DNA of 42,428 nt from Bacteroidaceae bacterium (GTDB lineage Bacteria; Bacteroidota; Bacteroidia; Bacteroidales; Bacteroidaceae), in contig BLLV01000065.1 of the NCBI GenBank assembly GCA_011959205.1, positions 1 to 42,428 on the forward strand. The letters run 5' to 3'. The notes below the pieces were generated by a model. That model was not told the origin of the DNA. It saw only the letters and a program-made list of their open reading frames with translations, and searched no databases. Numbering within the stretch: the first letter of the stretch is position 1; every line of letters starts with the position of its first letter. The position numbers and the translations under genes were made by a program. Positions 16,944 to 26,006 of this stretch are shown here, one piece after another.

Positions 16944-18740
16944 TTACTTCTTTTTGTTCTCTAACTGTTCTTTCAAAGCAGCCAAAGCATCGATATCACC
17001 TAAAGTAGTAGAGGCTGCCTGATTTTGGATAGCAGGAGCGTCTTCTCTCTTGGTTGTTTTCTTTGCATTAGAAGCAGCTTTCTTTTCAGCTCTTTCTTCT
17101 GCCTTGGCAGCATCTTCGAAAATACGGCTGTGAGACAGGATGATTCTCTTGGCATCCTTGTTGAATTCAATTACCTTGAATGACAGTTTTTCATCCAATT
17201 GGGCTTGAGAGCCATCTTCTTTTACCAAGTGTTTCGGAGTTGCAAAGCCTTCCACACCGTAAGGAAGAGCTACTACAGCACCCTTATCCAACATTTCGAT
17301 GATAGTACCTTCGTGTACAGAACCTACAGTAAATACAGTTTCGAATACATCCCAAGGATTTTCTTCCAACTGCTTGTGACCAAGGCTCAGGCGACGGTTT
17401 TCTTTGTCGATTTCCAATACCTGAACTTCGATATCTGCACCAATCTGAGTAAATTCAGAAGGATGTTTCACTTTCTTAGTCCAAGAAAGGTCAGATATAT
17501 GGATTAATCCGTCTACACCTTCTTCGATTTCTACGAATACACCGAAGTTAGTGAAGTTACGAACTTTTGCAGTGTGCTTAGAACCTACAGGATACTTTTC
17601 TTCAATTGTTTCCCATGGGTCTTGTTTCAGCTGCTTGATACCCAAAGACATCTTACGTTCGTCACGGTCAAGAGTCAGGATAACTGCCTCTACTTCATCG
17701 CCTACTTTCATGAAGTCCTGAGCAGAACGCAAGTGCTGTGACCAAGACATTTCAGAAACGTGGATCAAACCTTCTACACCCGGAGCAATTTCAATGAATG
17801 CACCGTAGTCGGCCATAACGACTACTTTACCGTTTACTTTGTCACCTACCTTTAAATCAGCGTCAAGAGCATCCCATGGGTGCGGAGTCAGTTGTTTCAG
17901 ACCCAAAGCGATACGTTTCTTTTCGTCATCGAAATCAAGGATAACTACGTTCAACTTCTGATCCAGTTCAACTACTTCTTTCGGATCGCTTACACGGCCC
18001 CAAGACAAGTCAGTGATATGAATCAAACCGTCTACGCCACCAAGGTCGATGAATACTCCGTATGATGTGATATTTTTAACAGTACCTTCCAGTACTTGTC
18101 CTTTTTCAAGTTTACCGATGATTTCTTTCTTCTGCTGTTCAAGTTCAGCTTCGATAAGAGCTTTGTGAGAAACAACAACATTTTTGAATTCCTGGTTGAT
18201 TTTAACCACTTTGAATTCCATTGTCTTGCCTACAAATACATCGTAGTCGCGGATAGGTTTCACATCAATTTGAGAACCCGGCAAGAATGCTTCGATGCCG
18301 AATACGTCCACAATCATACCACCCTTAGTGCGGCACTTGATGTAACCCTTAATAATTTCTTCATTTTCAAGAGCAGCGTTTACGCGATCCCAAGAACGGG
18401 TAGCACGTGCTTTCTTGTGTGACAGGATCAATTGTCCTTTTTTGTCTTCCTGATTTTCGATATATACTTCTACAGTATCACCAACTTTCAATTCAGGATT
18501 GTAACGGAATTCATTCAAAGGAATGATACCGTCTGATTTGTAGCCGATATTGACAACTACTTCGCGTTTGTTCATTGCAATAACAGTACCGTCTACAACC
18601 TCGCGGTCGTTTACTTTGTTCAGCGTACCGTCATAAGCTTTTTCAAGATCTTCGTGGCTCATGCTGGTTACAGCTTCGCCGTTTTCATAAGCATCCCAGT
18701 TGAAATCTTCAACAGGAGTGATGTTTTTTAAATTTTCCAT
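16944..18740 (-). CDS. rpsA: 30S ribosomal protein S1
   Basis: This 598-residue protein carries six S1 OB-fold repeats, at about 45-115, 130-195, 215-283, 300-370, 387-457 and 474-540. Repeats such as GTVKNITSYGVFIDLGGVDGL, VEGLIHVSEMSW and VDGLIHISDLSW are unmistakable. S1 binds mRNA on the 30S subunit and promotes initiation; in Bacteroidota, with AT-rich leaders and weak Shine-Dalgarno use, it is thought to be especially important. The C-terminal tail is Lys/Ala/Glu rich and probably disordered. It has its own promoter (18807-18836) and a strong terminator (16889-16920), so it is monocistronic. Confidence 0.97.
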   Translation of the reverse strand: MENLKNITPVEDFNWDAYENGEAVTSMSHEDLEKAYDGTLNKVNDREVVDGTVIAMNKREVVVNIGYKSDGIIPLNEFRYNPELKVGDTVEVYIENQEDKKGQLILSHKKARATRSWDRVNAALENEEIIKGYIKCRTKGGMIVDVFGIEAFLPGSQIDVKPIRDYDVFVGKTMEFKVVKINQEFKNVVVSHKALIEAELEQQKKEIIGKLEKGQVLEGTVKNITSYGVFIDLGGVDGLIHITDLSWGRVSDPKEVVELDQKLNVVILDFDDEKKRIALGLKQLTPHPWDALDADLKVGDKVNGKVVVMADYGAFIEIAPGVEGLIHVSEMSWSQHLRSAQDFMKVGDEVEAVILTLDRDERKMSLGIKQLKQDPWETIEEKYPVGSKHTAKVRNFTNFGVFVEIEEGVDGLIHISDLSWTKKVKHPSEFTQIGADIEVQVLEIDKENRRLSLGHKQLEENPWDVFETVFTVGSVHEGTIIEMLDKGAVVALPYGVEGFATPKHLVKEDGSQAQLDEKLSFKVIEFNKDAKRIILSHSRIFEDAAKAEERAEKKAASNAKKTTKREDAPAIQNQAASTTLGDIDALAALKEQLENKKK

Positions 18741-18806
18741 TAATAAAATTGTTAAAATTCTCAGTTAATTACGTTAGACATTATATTGTTTATCTAATTT
18801 CGGGCG

Positions 18807-18836
18807 CAAAGATACAACAAAATACTGAAACACAAA
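18807..18836 (-). promoter_or_regulatory. rpsA promoter
   Basis: On the minus strand, TTTG (18836-18833), an 18-nt gap and TATCTTTG (18814-18807) match the Bacteroidales consensus. The predicted leader of about 60 nt is AT-rich with no Shine-Dalgarno sequence. Confidence 0.7.
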
Positions 18837-18905
18837 TGTATTTCGTGGAATTTTCTTTGTTATCTTGAGAAAGGCGGACGAAAAACTTCTTTATCTGTTT
18901 ACATT

Positions 18906-19607
18906 TTAATCTTCCAAAGAGTAATCAATGGTGGTTACAACGCGGATACGTTTGATGTAAGGAGTGTTGGCGTCACGATTCTCGATGCTGAATTGTCCTT
19001 GATAGGCTCTTTTTATCTTACCAAGTTCGCTGTCCGAGTCTTTTGCGAATTTAATAGCTGCAGCTCTTGCGTTTTTGGTTGCTTCTTCTATCATTTGAGG
19101 TTTGATGTCGTTTAAACCGGTGTAGTCATATTGTACATTGTAACGATAGTCTCCGCCAGTAATGGCAATGCCTTGTTTTAAAAGTTCGCTTTGTTCACTG
19201 ATCATCGTTCTTACCAGATCTACTTTGGTTGAAGTAACTGTGATTACAGAAGTGATATTATAGCGGAAGGGAACAGAATTATTATTATAACGTTCAGCCT
19301 GCATGTCTATGATTTCCGGTGCATTGATGCTGATTTCGTTTTCGGTGATTCCTTTCTGTTTCAAGAAACCCACAATAGCTTGGTTGGTTGCATTTATCTT
19401 ATTATATAAAGTGGGGAGGTCATTTCCTAGGTCTTTATACATCAAAGGCCAGGTTACTTTATTAGCCGGCACTTCCATTTCTGCCAAGCCTTTTACATTC
19501 ACTATTCTATCTTTACCTGAGAAAGTGTCCAATCCCTGTTTGATGAAATACCCCATCACCAATATGCCTATGGCAAGGATGACGGCTTCTAGTTTCCAAC
19601 TTTTCAT
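18906..19607 (-). CDS. SIMPL domain-containing protein
   Basis: This 233-residue protein has one N-terminal hydrophobic segment (about 6-24, either anchor or uncleaved signal) and a SIMPL (DUF541) domain over the rest. Typical features are IVNVKGLAEMEVPANKV, the central ITSVITVTSTKVDLVRTMI and IEEATKNARAAAIKFAKDS. Family members are envelope proteins of unclear function; some bind signalling partners or resemble oligomeric ring proteins. It lies 101 nt downstream of the BadF-type kinase on the same strand, possibly cotranscribed. Confidence 0.87.
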   Translation of the reverse strand: MKSWKLEAVILAIGILVMGYFIKQGLDTFSGKDRIVNVKGLAEMEVPANKVTWPLMYKDLGNDLPTLYNKINATNQAIVGFLKQKGITENEISINAPEIIDMQAERYNNNSVPFRYNITSVITVTSTKVDLVRTMISEQSELLKQGIAITGGDYRYNVQYDYTGLNDIKPQMIEEATKNARAAAIKFAKDSDSELGKIKRAYQGQFSIENRDANTPYIKRIRVVTTIDYSLED

Positions 19608-19708
19608 ACTTCAGTCGTTTTTAATGATACAATTTTTTATTAATATTAATTTGTCAATAAGCATTTGCACTTATCGTATTCAGCATTATCTTTTGTATTT
19701 TATAAAAC

Positions 19709-20548
19709 TCATACTCCGAAATGATAATCCATTAATCCTTCCAGTGGACTTTTTAGAATTTTTCCAATGGGCACATTCAGCCTTAGAGCTGCTTCTTTTA
19801 CTTCTTCTTGAAAGTAAAATGCAATAGAACCTGTAAAATGTACAAGAGTATCATGATATTGGTATTGCATTACATTACGGGTGAAAAAATCGGTGAAGCT
19901 GGAAATTAATAGTTTCTGTATCTCTGTTCTCTGTTTGTGGGCGAAAAGAAAAGGAGTCAGACTTGCCAGAAAGCGGTTGGCTAAAGGCTGTCGGTATACT
20001 TTATCTAAAATCTGTTCCGGTGTCATATCGTATTTTTTTAAGAAATCTTGGTAAAGGTCATCGGGAAGTTGATGTTTCAGAAAGTCACCTGCCAGCCGTT
20101 TCCCTAATACAGCTCCGCTGCCTTCATCTCCTAAAATATATCCTAACGGAGATATATTAGCTGTTATTTTTTTTCCGTCATAAGAACAAGAGTTAGATCC
20201 GGTTCCTAAGATACATGCTATTCCTGCAGTTTTACCACATAGGGCGCGGGCGGCACCTAATAAGTCACTTTCCACAAGAATATTTGCTTTGGGAAAGTTT
20301 TGTGTCAAGGCTGTTTTCACTATATTTGTTTTTTCGGGAATACATCCTGCACCATAGAAATAAATAGTTGTAAGTTCTGTGGCCTCTCCCAATTGAGGAA
20401 CTAGCGTTGAGGCAATTACATCTTTTATTTCATCCACTGATTGGTGGAAAGGGTTAATACCTCCTGTCCGAACCGTCCTGCTGTTTGCCTTGCTGTTGCC
20501 CAGGCACCAATCTGTTTTGGTAGAACCACTATCTGCTATTGCTATCAT
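19709..20548 (-). CDS. BadF/BadG-family kinase (N-acetylglucosamine/muramic acid kinase-like)
   Basis: This 279-residue ASKHA-fold protein has the phosphate-1 loop ADSGSTKTDW at the N-terminus, the glycine-rich ILGTGSNSCSYDG and the adenosine-region LGDEGSGAVLGKRLAG. Relatives phosphorylate N-acetylglucosamine or N-acetylmuramic acid in amino-sugar salvage. That would fit the AmpG-like permease and SpoIID protein at 29.2-31.8 kb, though the genes are 9 kb apart. Two 9-bp palindromes flank its promoter, suggesting repression. The exact sugar substrate is not determined by sequence alone. Confidence 0.85.
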   Translation of the reverse strand: MIAIADSGSTKTDWCLGNSKANSRTVRTGGINPFHQSVDEIKDVIASTLVPQLGEATELTTIYFYGAGCIPEKTNIVKTALTQNFPKANILVESDLLGAARALCGKTAGIACILGTGSNSCSYDGKKITANISPLGYILGDEGSGAVLGKRLAGDFLKHQLPDDLYQDFLKKYDMTPEQILDKVYRQPLANRFLASLTPFLFAHKQRTEIQKLLISSFTDFFTRNVMQYQYHDTLVHFTGSIAFYFQEEVKEAALRLNVPIGKILKSPLEGLMDYHFGV

Positions 20549-20603
20549 ATCGGATAATAAGATGATTGTTTATCTCACAAAAATAATATAAATTTATCCG
20601 ATA
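20548..20603 (-). promoter_or_regulatory. Kinase promoter flanked by two TATCSGATA palindromes
   Basis: TATCGGATA (20548-20556, touching the start codon) and TATCCGATA (20595-20603) are 9-bp palindromes 47 bp apart. With flanking bases they form an 11-bp inverted repeat (20547-20557 with 20594-20604). A minus-strand TATTTTTG -7 element (20585-20578) lies between them. This is the geometry of a repressor operator pair. Confidence 0.5.
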
Positions 20604-20777
20604 TCCGTTGTTTATCGTATTTATTAGGTCAGAATTTTATATTATTTTAGATTTTCGTATTAAAATCCGGTACAAACATCATAAGCTTTAGCATAAGTTT
20701 GATAGTAAATTGATGCTGAAGTGTATTTTTGAAGAACTGGAATTTGAAATGCGAAGAGAAGTGAATAGAAAAGAAAT

Positions 20778-20814
20778 AGCTCCGGAAATCTGTTTTAACA
20801 AAACTTCTGGAGCT
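20778..20814 (-). terminator. Terminator-like hairpin after the DUF4251 gene
   Basis: AGCTCCGGAA (20778-20787) pairs with TTCTGGAGCT (20805-20814) with one G-T wobble, and an inner GTTTT/AAAAC stem extends it. On the minus strand ATTTCTTTTC follows. Confidence 0.65.
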
Positions 20815-20838
20815 TATTTGCAATGAACTATAAAGTGA

Positions 20839-21396
20839 TTAGAAAGATCTTCCTTTAAATACATTTGACTTATCAAGCGGCAATAGTTCACCGGATAAAG
20901 TCAGGCGGTTGGAATTGAAGTTAGGTCGTATGTCTACGGTGGCATTGTTGCTTCCATGAGGTAATGTAATGCTTACTTGGGCAGATATGCCTATTCCCAT
21001 TACATTCATTGTCAGATACATGGTTCCTTTCTTGTCGGTTTTGATTTTGTAACCGGATACATTACCGTCTACAGTAACACCTCCTAATCCGTTAGGGCCG
21101 CTGACAGGGATATTAAATGCTACTTGTACGGATGCTCTATCGCCGTCTACCATTACAAAATTGGTATTAGAAGATACGAAAGCACTTTTGCCTCTTTTGA
21201 ATATGACTTGGTTGGCTTCCAGCGTGAACGCTTTGTTCTCTATAGCTTGTTTAGCTTCTTCGAACAAAGCTTGTTCCATAGCTTTTTGTTTCTCTTTCTT
21301 TTCCTGACGAGTCATTTCCTTTTTTGTTGTTTGTGCCAGTGAGTTTCCTACGCAGCAAAACAGAGTGACGCATACTAATAAAATAATCTTTTTCAT
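20839..21396 (-). CDS. DUF4251 domain-containing exported protein
   Basis: This 185-residue protein has a signal peptide ending near residue 21 (NSLAQ), then a charged helical stretch (TRQEKKEKQKAMEQALFEEA) and a beta-rich DUF4251 domain (about 55-185). Typical features are FTLEANQVIFKRGKSAFVSS, NFVMVDGDRASVQVAF and LPHGSNNATVDIRP. It is probably periplasmic. The family is restricted largely to Bacteroidota and has no known function. It is monocistronic, with a downstream hairpin terminator. Confidence 0.88.
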   Translation of the reverse strand: MKKIILLVCVTLFCCVGNSLAQTTKKEMTRQEKKEKQKAMEQALFEEAKQAIENKAFTLEANQVIFKRGKSAFVSSNTNFVMVDGDRASVQVAFNIPVSGPNGLGGVTVDGNVSGYKIKTDKKGTMYLTMNVMGIGISAQVSITLPHGSNNATVDIRPNFNSNRLTLSGELLPLDKSNVFKGRSF

Positions 21397-21491
21397 ATAT
21401 GTATCTTTTATGTTATTGTTTGGATATGAAACAAATACAATAACTGTTTTGTTGAGAGAACTTTTTTCTTTTTTGTGTTAGAACTCATCCT

Positions 21492-22619
21492 TTATGATTT
21501 TATATTTTGCGACACCCACATTCCGATATCCTGTTTGCTGAGTGCTGCTGCCATCAGATCGGGAAATTTATCGGGCGTGCAGGCAAATGTCGGAACACCG
21601 ATAGAAGCCAGAAACTCGGCATGATTTTTGTCATAACAAGGTGCACCGTCATCATTCAATGCCGGCAGTACAATAAGTTGTACGCCGCTATTGACTAACG
21701 ATGCGAATTTCTTTTTCATCTCGCGGGCATCACCTCCTTCATACAAGTCTGTTACCAATATCAGTACTGTGTCTTGTGGTCGAGTGATGACTCCTTGGCA
21801 ATAGGCTAATGCACGGGCAATGTCCGTACCTCCACCCAATTGTACGCCGAAAAGCAAATCTACCGGATCTTGTAAATCATCCGTCAGATCTGCCACAGCC
21901 GTATCGAATACTACCATACGTGTACTTACAGCAGGAATAGAGGCCAACACTGAACCGAAAATGCCTGAATAAATGACAGAGGTTCCCATTGAACCGCTTT
22001 GGTCCAGGCAAAGAATGATGTCTTTCATTGCTTTCCGTTTATGTCCGTACCCGATGCGCACTTCAGGAATAATCGTTTTATAGTCCGGTTGATAATTCTT
22101 CAGATTTTTGGTGATAGTCGTTTTCCAGTCTATTTCATTATAATGCGGGTTTCTCCGGCGCGAGGAACGGTTCAATGCTCCGGTGACTGTCTGTTGGGTA
22201 GGAGCGGATAGTTTGCGCAATAGTTCATCTACGACTTTGCGCACCACTTGTCGGGCCATTTCTTTGTTCTTCTCTGGAATCACACGGCTGAGAGACATTA
22301 ATGTCGCTACCAAGTGTACGTCCGGAACTACTGTTTCCAGCATTTCTTTTTCTGTGAGCAGAGAGGTGAGGTTAAGGCGTTTGATGGCGTCCCGTTGAAT
22401 GACCTGTACTACTGTTTGCGGGAAAAACTCTCTAATATCGCCTAACCAGCGGCTTACTTTGGGAGCAGAAGAACCCAGCCCTCCGTGACGGTCGCTATTG
22501 TAAACAGCCTCCAATGACTGGTCTATTCGCTGTTCCTCTATCGTAAGGGCAACACCCGTGCCGTCTGACTCGTTGCCACCTAATATCATTCGCCATCTTT
22601 TCAGATATTCTTCTTTCAT
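21492..22619 (-). CDS. VWA domain protein (CoxE-like), fifth gene of the MoxR operon
   Basis: This 375-residue protein has an N-terminal helical region (1-190, including RRNPHYNEIDWKTTI) and a von Willebrand A domain (about 197-375). The MIDAS motif is intact: D206-Q-S-G-S210, T265 in GGGTDIARA and D291 in VTDLYEGG, so metal-dependent partner binding is expected. No signal peptide is seen, so it is cytosolic. MoxR ATPases typically work with a VWA partner, and this gene lies 9 nt after the DUF5682 gene in a five-gene operon that contains a MoxR. No function has been read from sequence beyond partner binding. Confidence 0.9.
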   Translation of the reverse strand: MKEEYLKRWRMILGGNESDGTGVALTIEEQRIDQSLEAVYNSDRHGGLGSSAPKVSRWLGDIREFFPQTVVQVIQRDAIKRLNLTSLLTEKEMLETVVPDVHLVATLMSLSRVIPEKNKEMARQVVRKVVDELLRKLSAPTQQTVTGALNRSSRRRNPHYNEIDWKTTITKNLKNYQPDYKTIIPEVRIGYGHKRKAMKDIILCLDQSGSMGTSVIYSGIFGSVLASIPAVSTRMVVFDTAVADLTDDLQDPVDLLFGVQLGGGTDIARALAYCQGVITRPQDTVLILVTDLYEGGDAREMKKKFASLVNSGVQLIVLPALNDDGAPCYDKNHAEFLASIGVPTFACTPDKFPDLMAAALSKQDIGMWVSQNIKS

Positions 22620-22628
22620 GCTTCTTGT

Positions 22629-24887
22629 TTATTTCATGTCAATACCTAATAATTGGCAAACCACTGGAATCACTTGGGATGCCTCCTCTTCATTATGCGA
22701 CAGAGCATCCGGAGTTTGCAATGGAATACCTTCTGTGCCGCTGGCTTTGGCTTTTTCTCCTAATTTGCGGCGTTCTACTGATGAAAATTCACTGAACGTA
22801 CGCTTTAGAATAGGCAGAAGTTCTAAAAAGGTGTCTTTATCTTGTGCGCATATCCAGTTATTTACCAGATTCCATAAATTATCATCCAGCAATAGGATGG
22901 AGCCTGAAGAATGTAGGAAACCTTCGAACCAATAGGCCATATCTGCCGGTGTGTTACCCGCAGAAGAATAGAAACTAAATGTGTTCTGCATATCTTCGGG
23001 CATAATTTCCCCTTTGTTATTCAGTAGCCGAGTGGCATAACCGCATAATAGGGGGTGTACATGAGCGGAAATCCGTACTTGCCGGATAAATTCTAGCCAC
23101 AGGGCATTCAGTTCCGGATTATTGAGAGTGGATACGGCATAATCTGTAGATGCCAGTTTGCCAAGTATATCCATTGCCGCCTCTTCATCAATGTGAACAC
23201 AGATCAGCACTCCTCCTGCCAGGATACGGGCAATCATAGCATGCAACATATTCCCGACTTTAGAAAAATCCATTTCGCGGACACTTCCGTAACGTACAAT
23301 ATTTACCAAGTCGGGAACAGCCTCCATCATTTCAAGGATGTCTGTTGAGGCGGCTGAGAGACGATCCAGTTGAAGGGTCATTGCTTCTACCAGATCGGGC
23401 AGATTGGCAGGAATCACCTGATCCAGCAGCCGGGTCAGTTCGGGTATATGTTGTATGTCACAAGTTTGTTTCAGTAAAAATTTCTGGCAGGCTTCTTCCA
23501 GCGTATTCCCCCAAATAGCTTTTTCTATTATACTGATAATCTGCTCGGGCTTGTGATAGAGTGTCCATTTTTCCTTGAATGTGCCTTTACCATCGGTATA
23601 TCCCGGAATAGCCCAGTCTATTTCCAGCAGATGTAGACGGTGGAAGAAGATACTTCTTTCCAGGTCGTTGGGCTTGCGGAGGTCTAGTGTCATGTCCTTT
23701 ATTTCTGCTGTAAAAGGAACACGCAGGCGTTTTTGTACCTTTTCTACATCTACTAACAAGGGTACTTTAGGCACATTGTCGGGTACTTCTCCCAAGCGAT
23801 TGCTGATAATGAGCGATTCCTTGATGATTTGCAGGAGGATATCGTCTCCGAAGCCCATCACTGTAGTGATGGCTTCATTGAATTCTGCCAAGGAGGGTGC
23901 CGGAAGGTTACGTAATGCTGCGGTGGTCTGTGCCAGCCGGATGGTTTCAATGGCATGGGCTACTGATATATCCATATTTTTCTCTCGAAAAAGTGCAACG
24001 GCCTGACTTATCCACAATGTTCCGTCGTCTTCGGGATGATGCCACAGATAATGATACCAGCCTGGTGATTCTATACCGGCTCCATAACCGCTGCGCAAAG
24101 CAAGACGGTCGTAGGTCCAAGGTATCCAGGTACATTCTATTTTTACTTTGGGGAGACCTTTCAGCAGTTCGTTGTCTTCTTTTACTTTAGGCATGGATTC
24201 TAGTGCGGGAACGTGCCATGCACCGCAGATTACCGCTATACATTCCCAATTTTCCTTTTGTGCCGTGCGTATGATCTTGCGCATCCATGCCTCACGCAGT
24301 TGTTCACGCAGGGAAGTCCGGTTCGGAAGTTCTTTACGCAAGGCTGTTACCGCTTCTTTTACGGCTTGAAATATATCAGTATTGTCTTTGCGATGCTCTA
24401 TGGTAGCTTCCCACCAGGATTCACCATCCGTATATCCAGTTGCTTCCGCTAGATAGTCGAAAGGATCTTTGTGATTCGTTATAATTTCCGTATCTTCTTC
24501 TTTCGCTTCTTTTCCTTGTGGTGCTTTTTCTTCCTGTGTTTCTTTTTCCTTTTCTTTCGGCTGCTGATTCAGTGCCATGGAATGTGTTAACGGGAGGTCA
24601 AAAAAACGCAACGGAATTTCATTCTGCACAGCATAACGTAGTGTCTGCCATTCGGGAGAGAACTCGGCGAATGGATAGAACACTGCATTTTGCGGCTGGT
24701 CAGGCTGATAGGCCAAAAGTGCCACAGGAGGAACCATTTGTTCATCCCGAATGTACGGAACCAACGCTTCCGCTTCGGCTGGACCCTCCAGCAAGATAAG
24801 ATCGGGCTTCAGTTCTTGCAAGTAATTCAGCACATTCCGGCATGAACCAGGACCATGATGTCTTATACCTAATAAATGAATGGGCAT
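22629..24887 (-). CDS. DUF5682 family protein (TraB/TIKI/ChaN-like motifs)
   Basis: This 752-residue protein has an N-terminal domain that begins LLGIRHHGPGS (H10, H11) with a downstream LLEGP (E34). It then has RFFDLPL near 94-100, REAWMRKI near 198-205 and CGAWHVPAL (G222, H225). This order of His-Glu, R..M and GxxH elements resembles TraB/TIKI/ChaN-superfamily hydrolases or metal-binding proteins; that relation is my inference. Residues 111-134 are a Lys/Glu/Gln linker. Residues about 300-750 are mainly helical and unassigned. It sits between the MoxR and VWA genes and is not exported. Confidence 0.82.
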   Translation of the reverse strand: MPIHLLGIRHHGPGSCRNVLNYLQELKPDLILLEGPAEAEALVPYIRDEQMVPPVALLAYQPDQPQNAVFYPFAEFSPEWQTLRYAVQNEIPLRFFDLPLTHSMALNQQPKEKEKETQEEKAPQGKEAKEEDTEIITNHKDPFDYLAEATGYTDGESWWEATIEHRKDNTDIFQAVKEAVTALRKELPNRTSLREQLREAWMRKIIRTAQKENWECIAVICGAWHVPALESMPKVKEDNELLKGLPKVKIECTWIPWTYDRLALRSGYGAGIESPGWYHYLWHHPEDDGTLWISQAVALFREKNMDISVAHAIETIRLAQTTAALRNLPAPSLAEFNEAITTVMGFGDDILLQIIKESLIISNRLGEVPDNVPKVPLLVDVEKVQKRLRVPFTAEIKDMTLDLRKPNDLERSIFFHRLHLLEIDWAIPGYTDGKGTFKEKWTLYHKPEQIISIIEKAIWGNTLEEACQKFLLKQTCDIQHIPELTRLLDQVIPANLPDLVEAMTLQLDRLSAASTDILEMMEAVPDLVNIVRYGSVREMDFSKVGNMLHAMIARILAGGVLICVHIDEEAAMDILGKLASTDYAVSTLNNPELNALWLEFIRQVRISAHVHPLLCGYATRLLNNKGEIMPEDMQNTFSFYSSAGNTPADMAYWFEGFLHSSGSILLLDDNLWNLVNNWICAQDKDTFLELLPILKRTFSEFSSVERRKLGEKAKASGTEGIPLQTPDALSHNEEEASQVIPVVCQLLGIDMK

Positions 24888-24915
24888 TTTTGTCGTTTTT
24901 TTAGTTGGGGAAACA

Positions 24916-25995
24916 TTAAATCATGTCTCTTGACGCACGGTAAATGTCTTTCCATCCTTCGCGGTTCTTGACTACTGTCTCCATATATTCTTGCCATACC
25001 ACTTTGTCTTGTACGGGATCTTTCACCACTGCTCCCAAAATGCCTGAAACCAGATCTTCTGCATGAAGTTGGCCGTCACCAAAGTATCCTGCCATAGCTA
25101 GTCCGTTATTTACTACAGAGATGGCTTCGGCCGTGCTCAGTGTACCGCTTGGCGTTTTTAGTTTGGTCTTTCCATCGCCGGTGGCTCCCTGACGAAGTTC
25201 GCGGAAGATGGTCACCACGCGGCGTATTTCTTCCAGTGCCGGTTTTTCAGCGGGCAGTTTCATCACTTTCTCAAAACTTTCAACCCGGCGGCGTACAATG
25301 TCTATCTCTTCGTCAATGTTGTTGGGCAAGGGAAGAATGACCGTATTGAAGCGGCGCTTCAAGGCACTGGACAGATCATTGACCCCTTTGTCGCGGTTAT
25401 TGGCAGTGGCGATAATGTTGAATCCATGTATAGCTTGTACTTCTTTGTTCAGTTCGGGAATGGGGAGGGTCTTCTCCGAAAGGATGGTAATCAAAGTATC
25501 CTGTACGTCGGAACCGATACGGGTTAGTTCTTCTATACGTCCTATTTTACCTTCCTGCATGGCTTTCATGACCGGAGTTTGTACCAATGCTCCTTCACTG
25601 GGGCCTTCGGCCAATAGTCTGGCATAGTTCCAACCGTAACGAATGGCTTCCTCTCCGGTTCCCGCCGTACCTTGTACTATTAAAGTGGAATTGCCCGAAA
25701 TAGCTGCGGCTATATGTTCGCTAACCCAACTCTTGGCTGTGCCTGGAAGACCGTAGAGAAGCAGGGCGCGGTCTGTTACCAATGTGGCGACAGCAATTTC
25801 CATCAGGCGGCGGTTACCTATGTATTTGGGTGAAACCTCGAATCCGTTTTTCAGTTTGCCACCCATTAGGTAAGTGACTACTGACTGTGGGGACATTTCC
25901 CAGTTTTCAGGAACGGTGTTGGTTTCATTTTTTTTTAGTTCGTGCAACTCTTCTGCGAATTGTTGTTCGGCATGTTGTCTTAGTAGATTGCTCAT
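24916..25995 (-). CDS. MoxR-family AAA+ ATPase
   Basis: This 359-residue AAA+ ATPase has Walker A G82-LPGTAKS, Walker B-like GRIEELTRI (E155/E156) and sensor-1 NIIATANNR (about 193-201). An ALKRRF arginine-finger segment follows near 211-216, with a C-terminal helical lid. MoxR ATPases act as chaperone-like remodelling enzymes with VWA partners, often inserting metals or activating client complexes. The VWA gene lies two genes downstream. It is 11 nt after the DUF5691 gene and 28 nt before DUF5682, in one operon. The client is unknown. Confidence 0.92.
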   Translation of the reverse strand: MSNLLRQHAEQQFAEELHELKKNETNTVPENWEMSPQSVVTYLMGGKLKNGFEVSPKYIGNRRLMEIAVATLVTDRALLLYGLPGTAKSWVSEHIAAAISGNSTLIVQGTAGTGEEAIRYGWNYARLLAEGPSEGALVQTPVMKAMQEGKIGRIEELTRIGSDVQDTLITILSEKTLPIPELNKEVQAIHGFNIIATANNRDKGVNDLSSALKRRFNTVILPLPNNIDEEIDIVRRRVESFEKVMKLPAEKPALEEIRRVVTIFRELRQGATGDGKTKLKTPSGTLSTAEAISVVNNGLAMAGYFGDGQLHAEDLVSGILGAVVKDPVQDKVVWQEYMETVVKNREGWKDIYRASRDMI

Positions 25996-26006
25996 ATTGT
26001 TTTACG

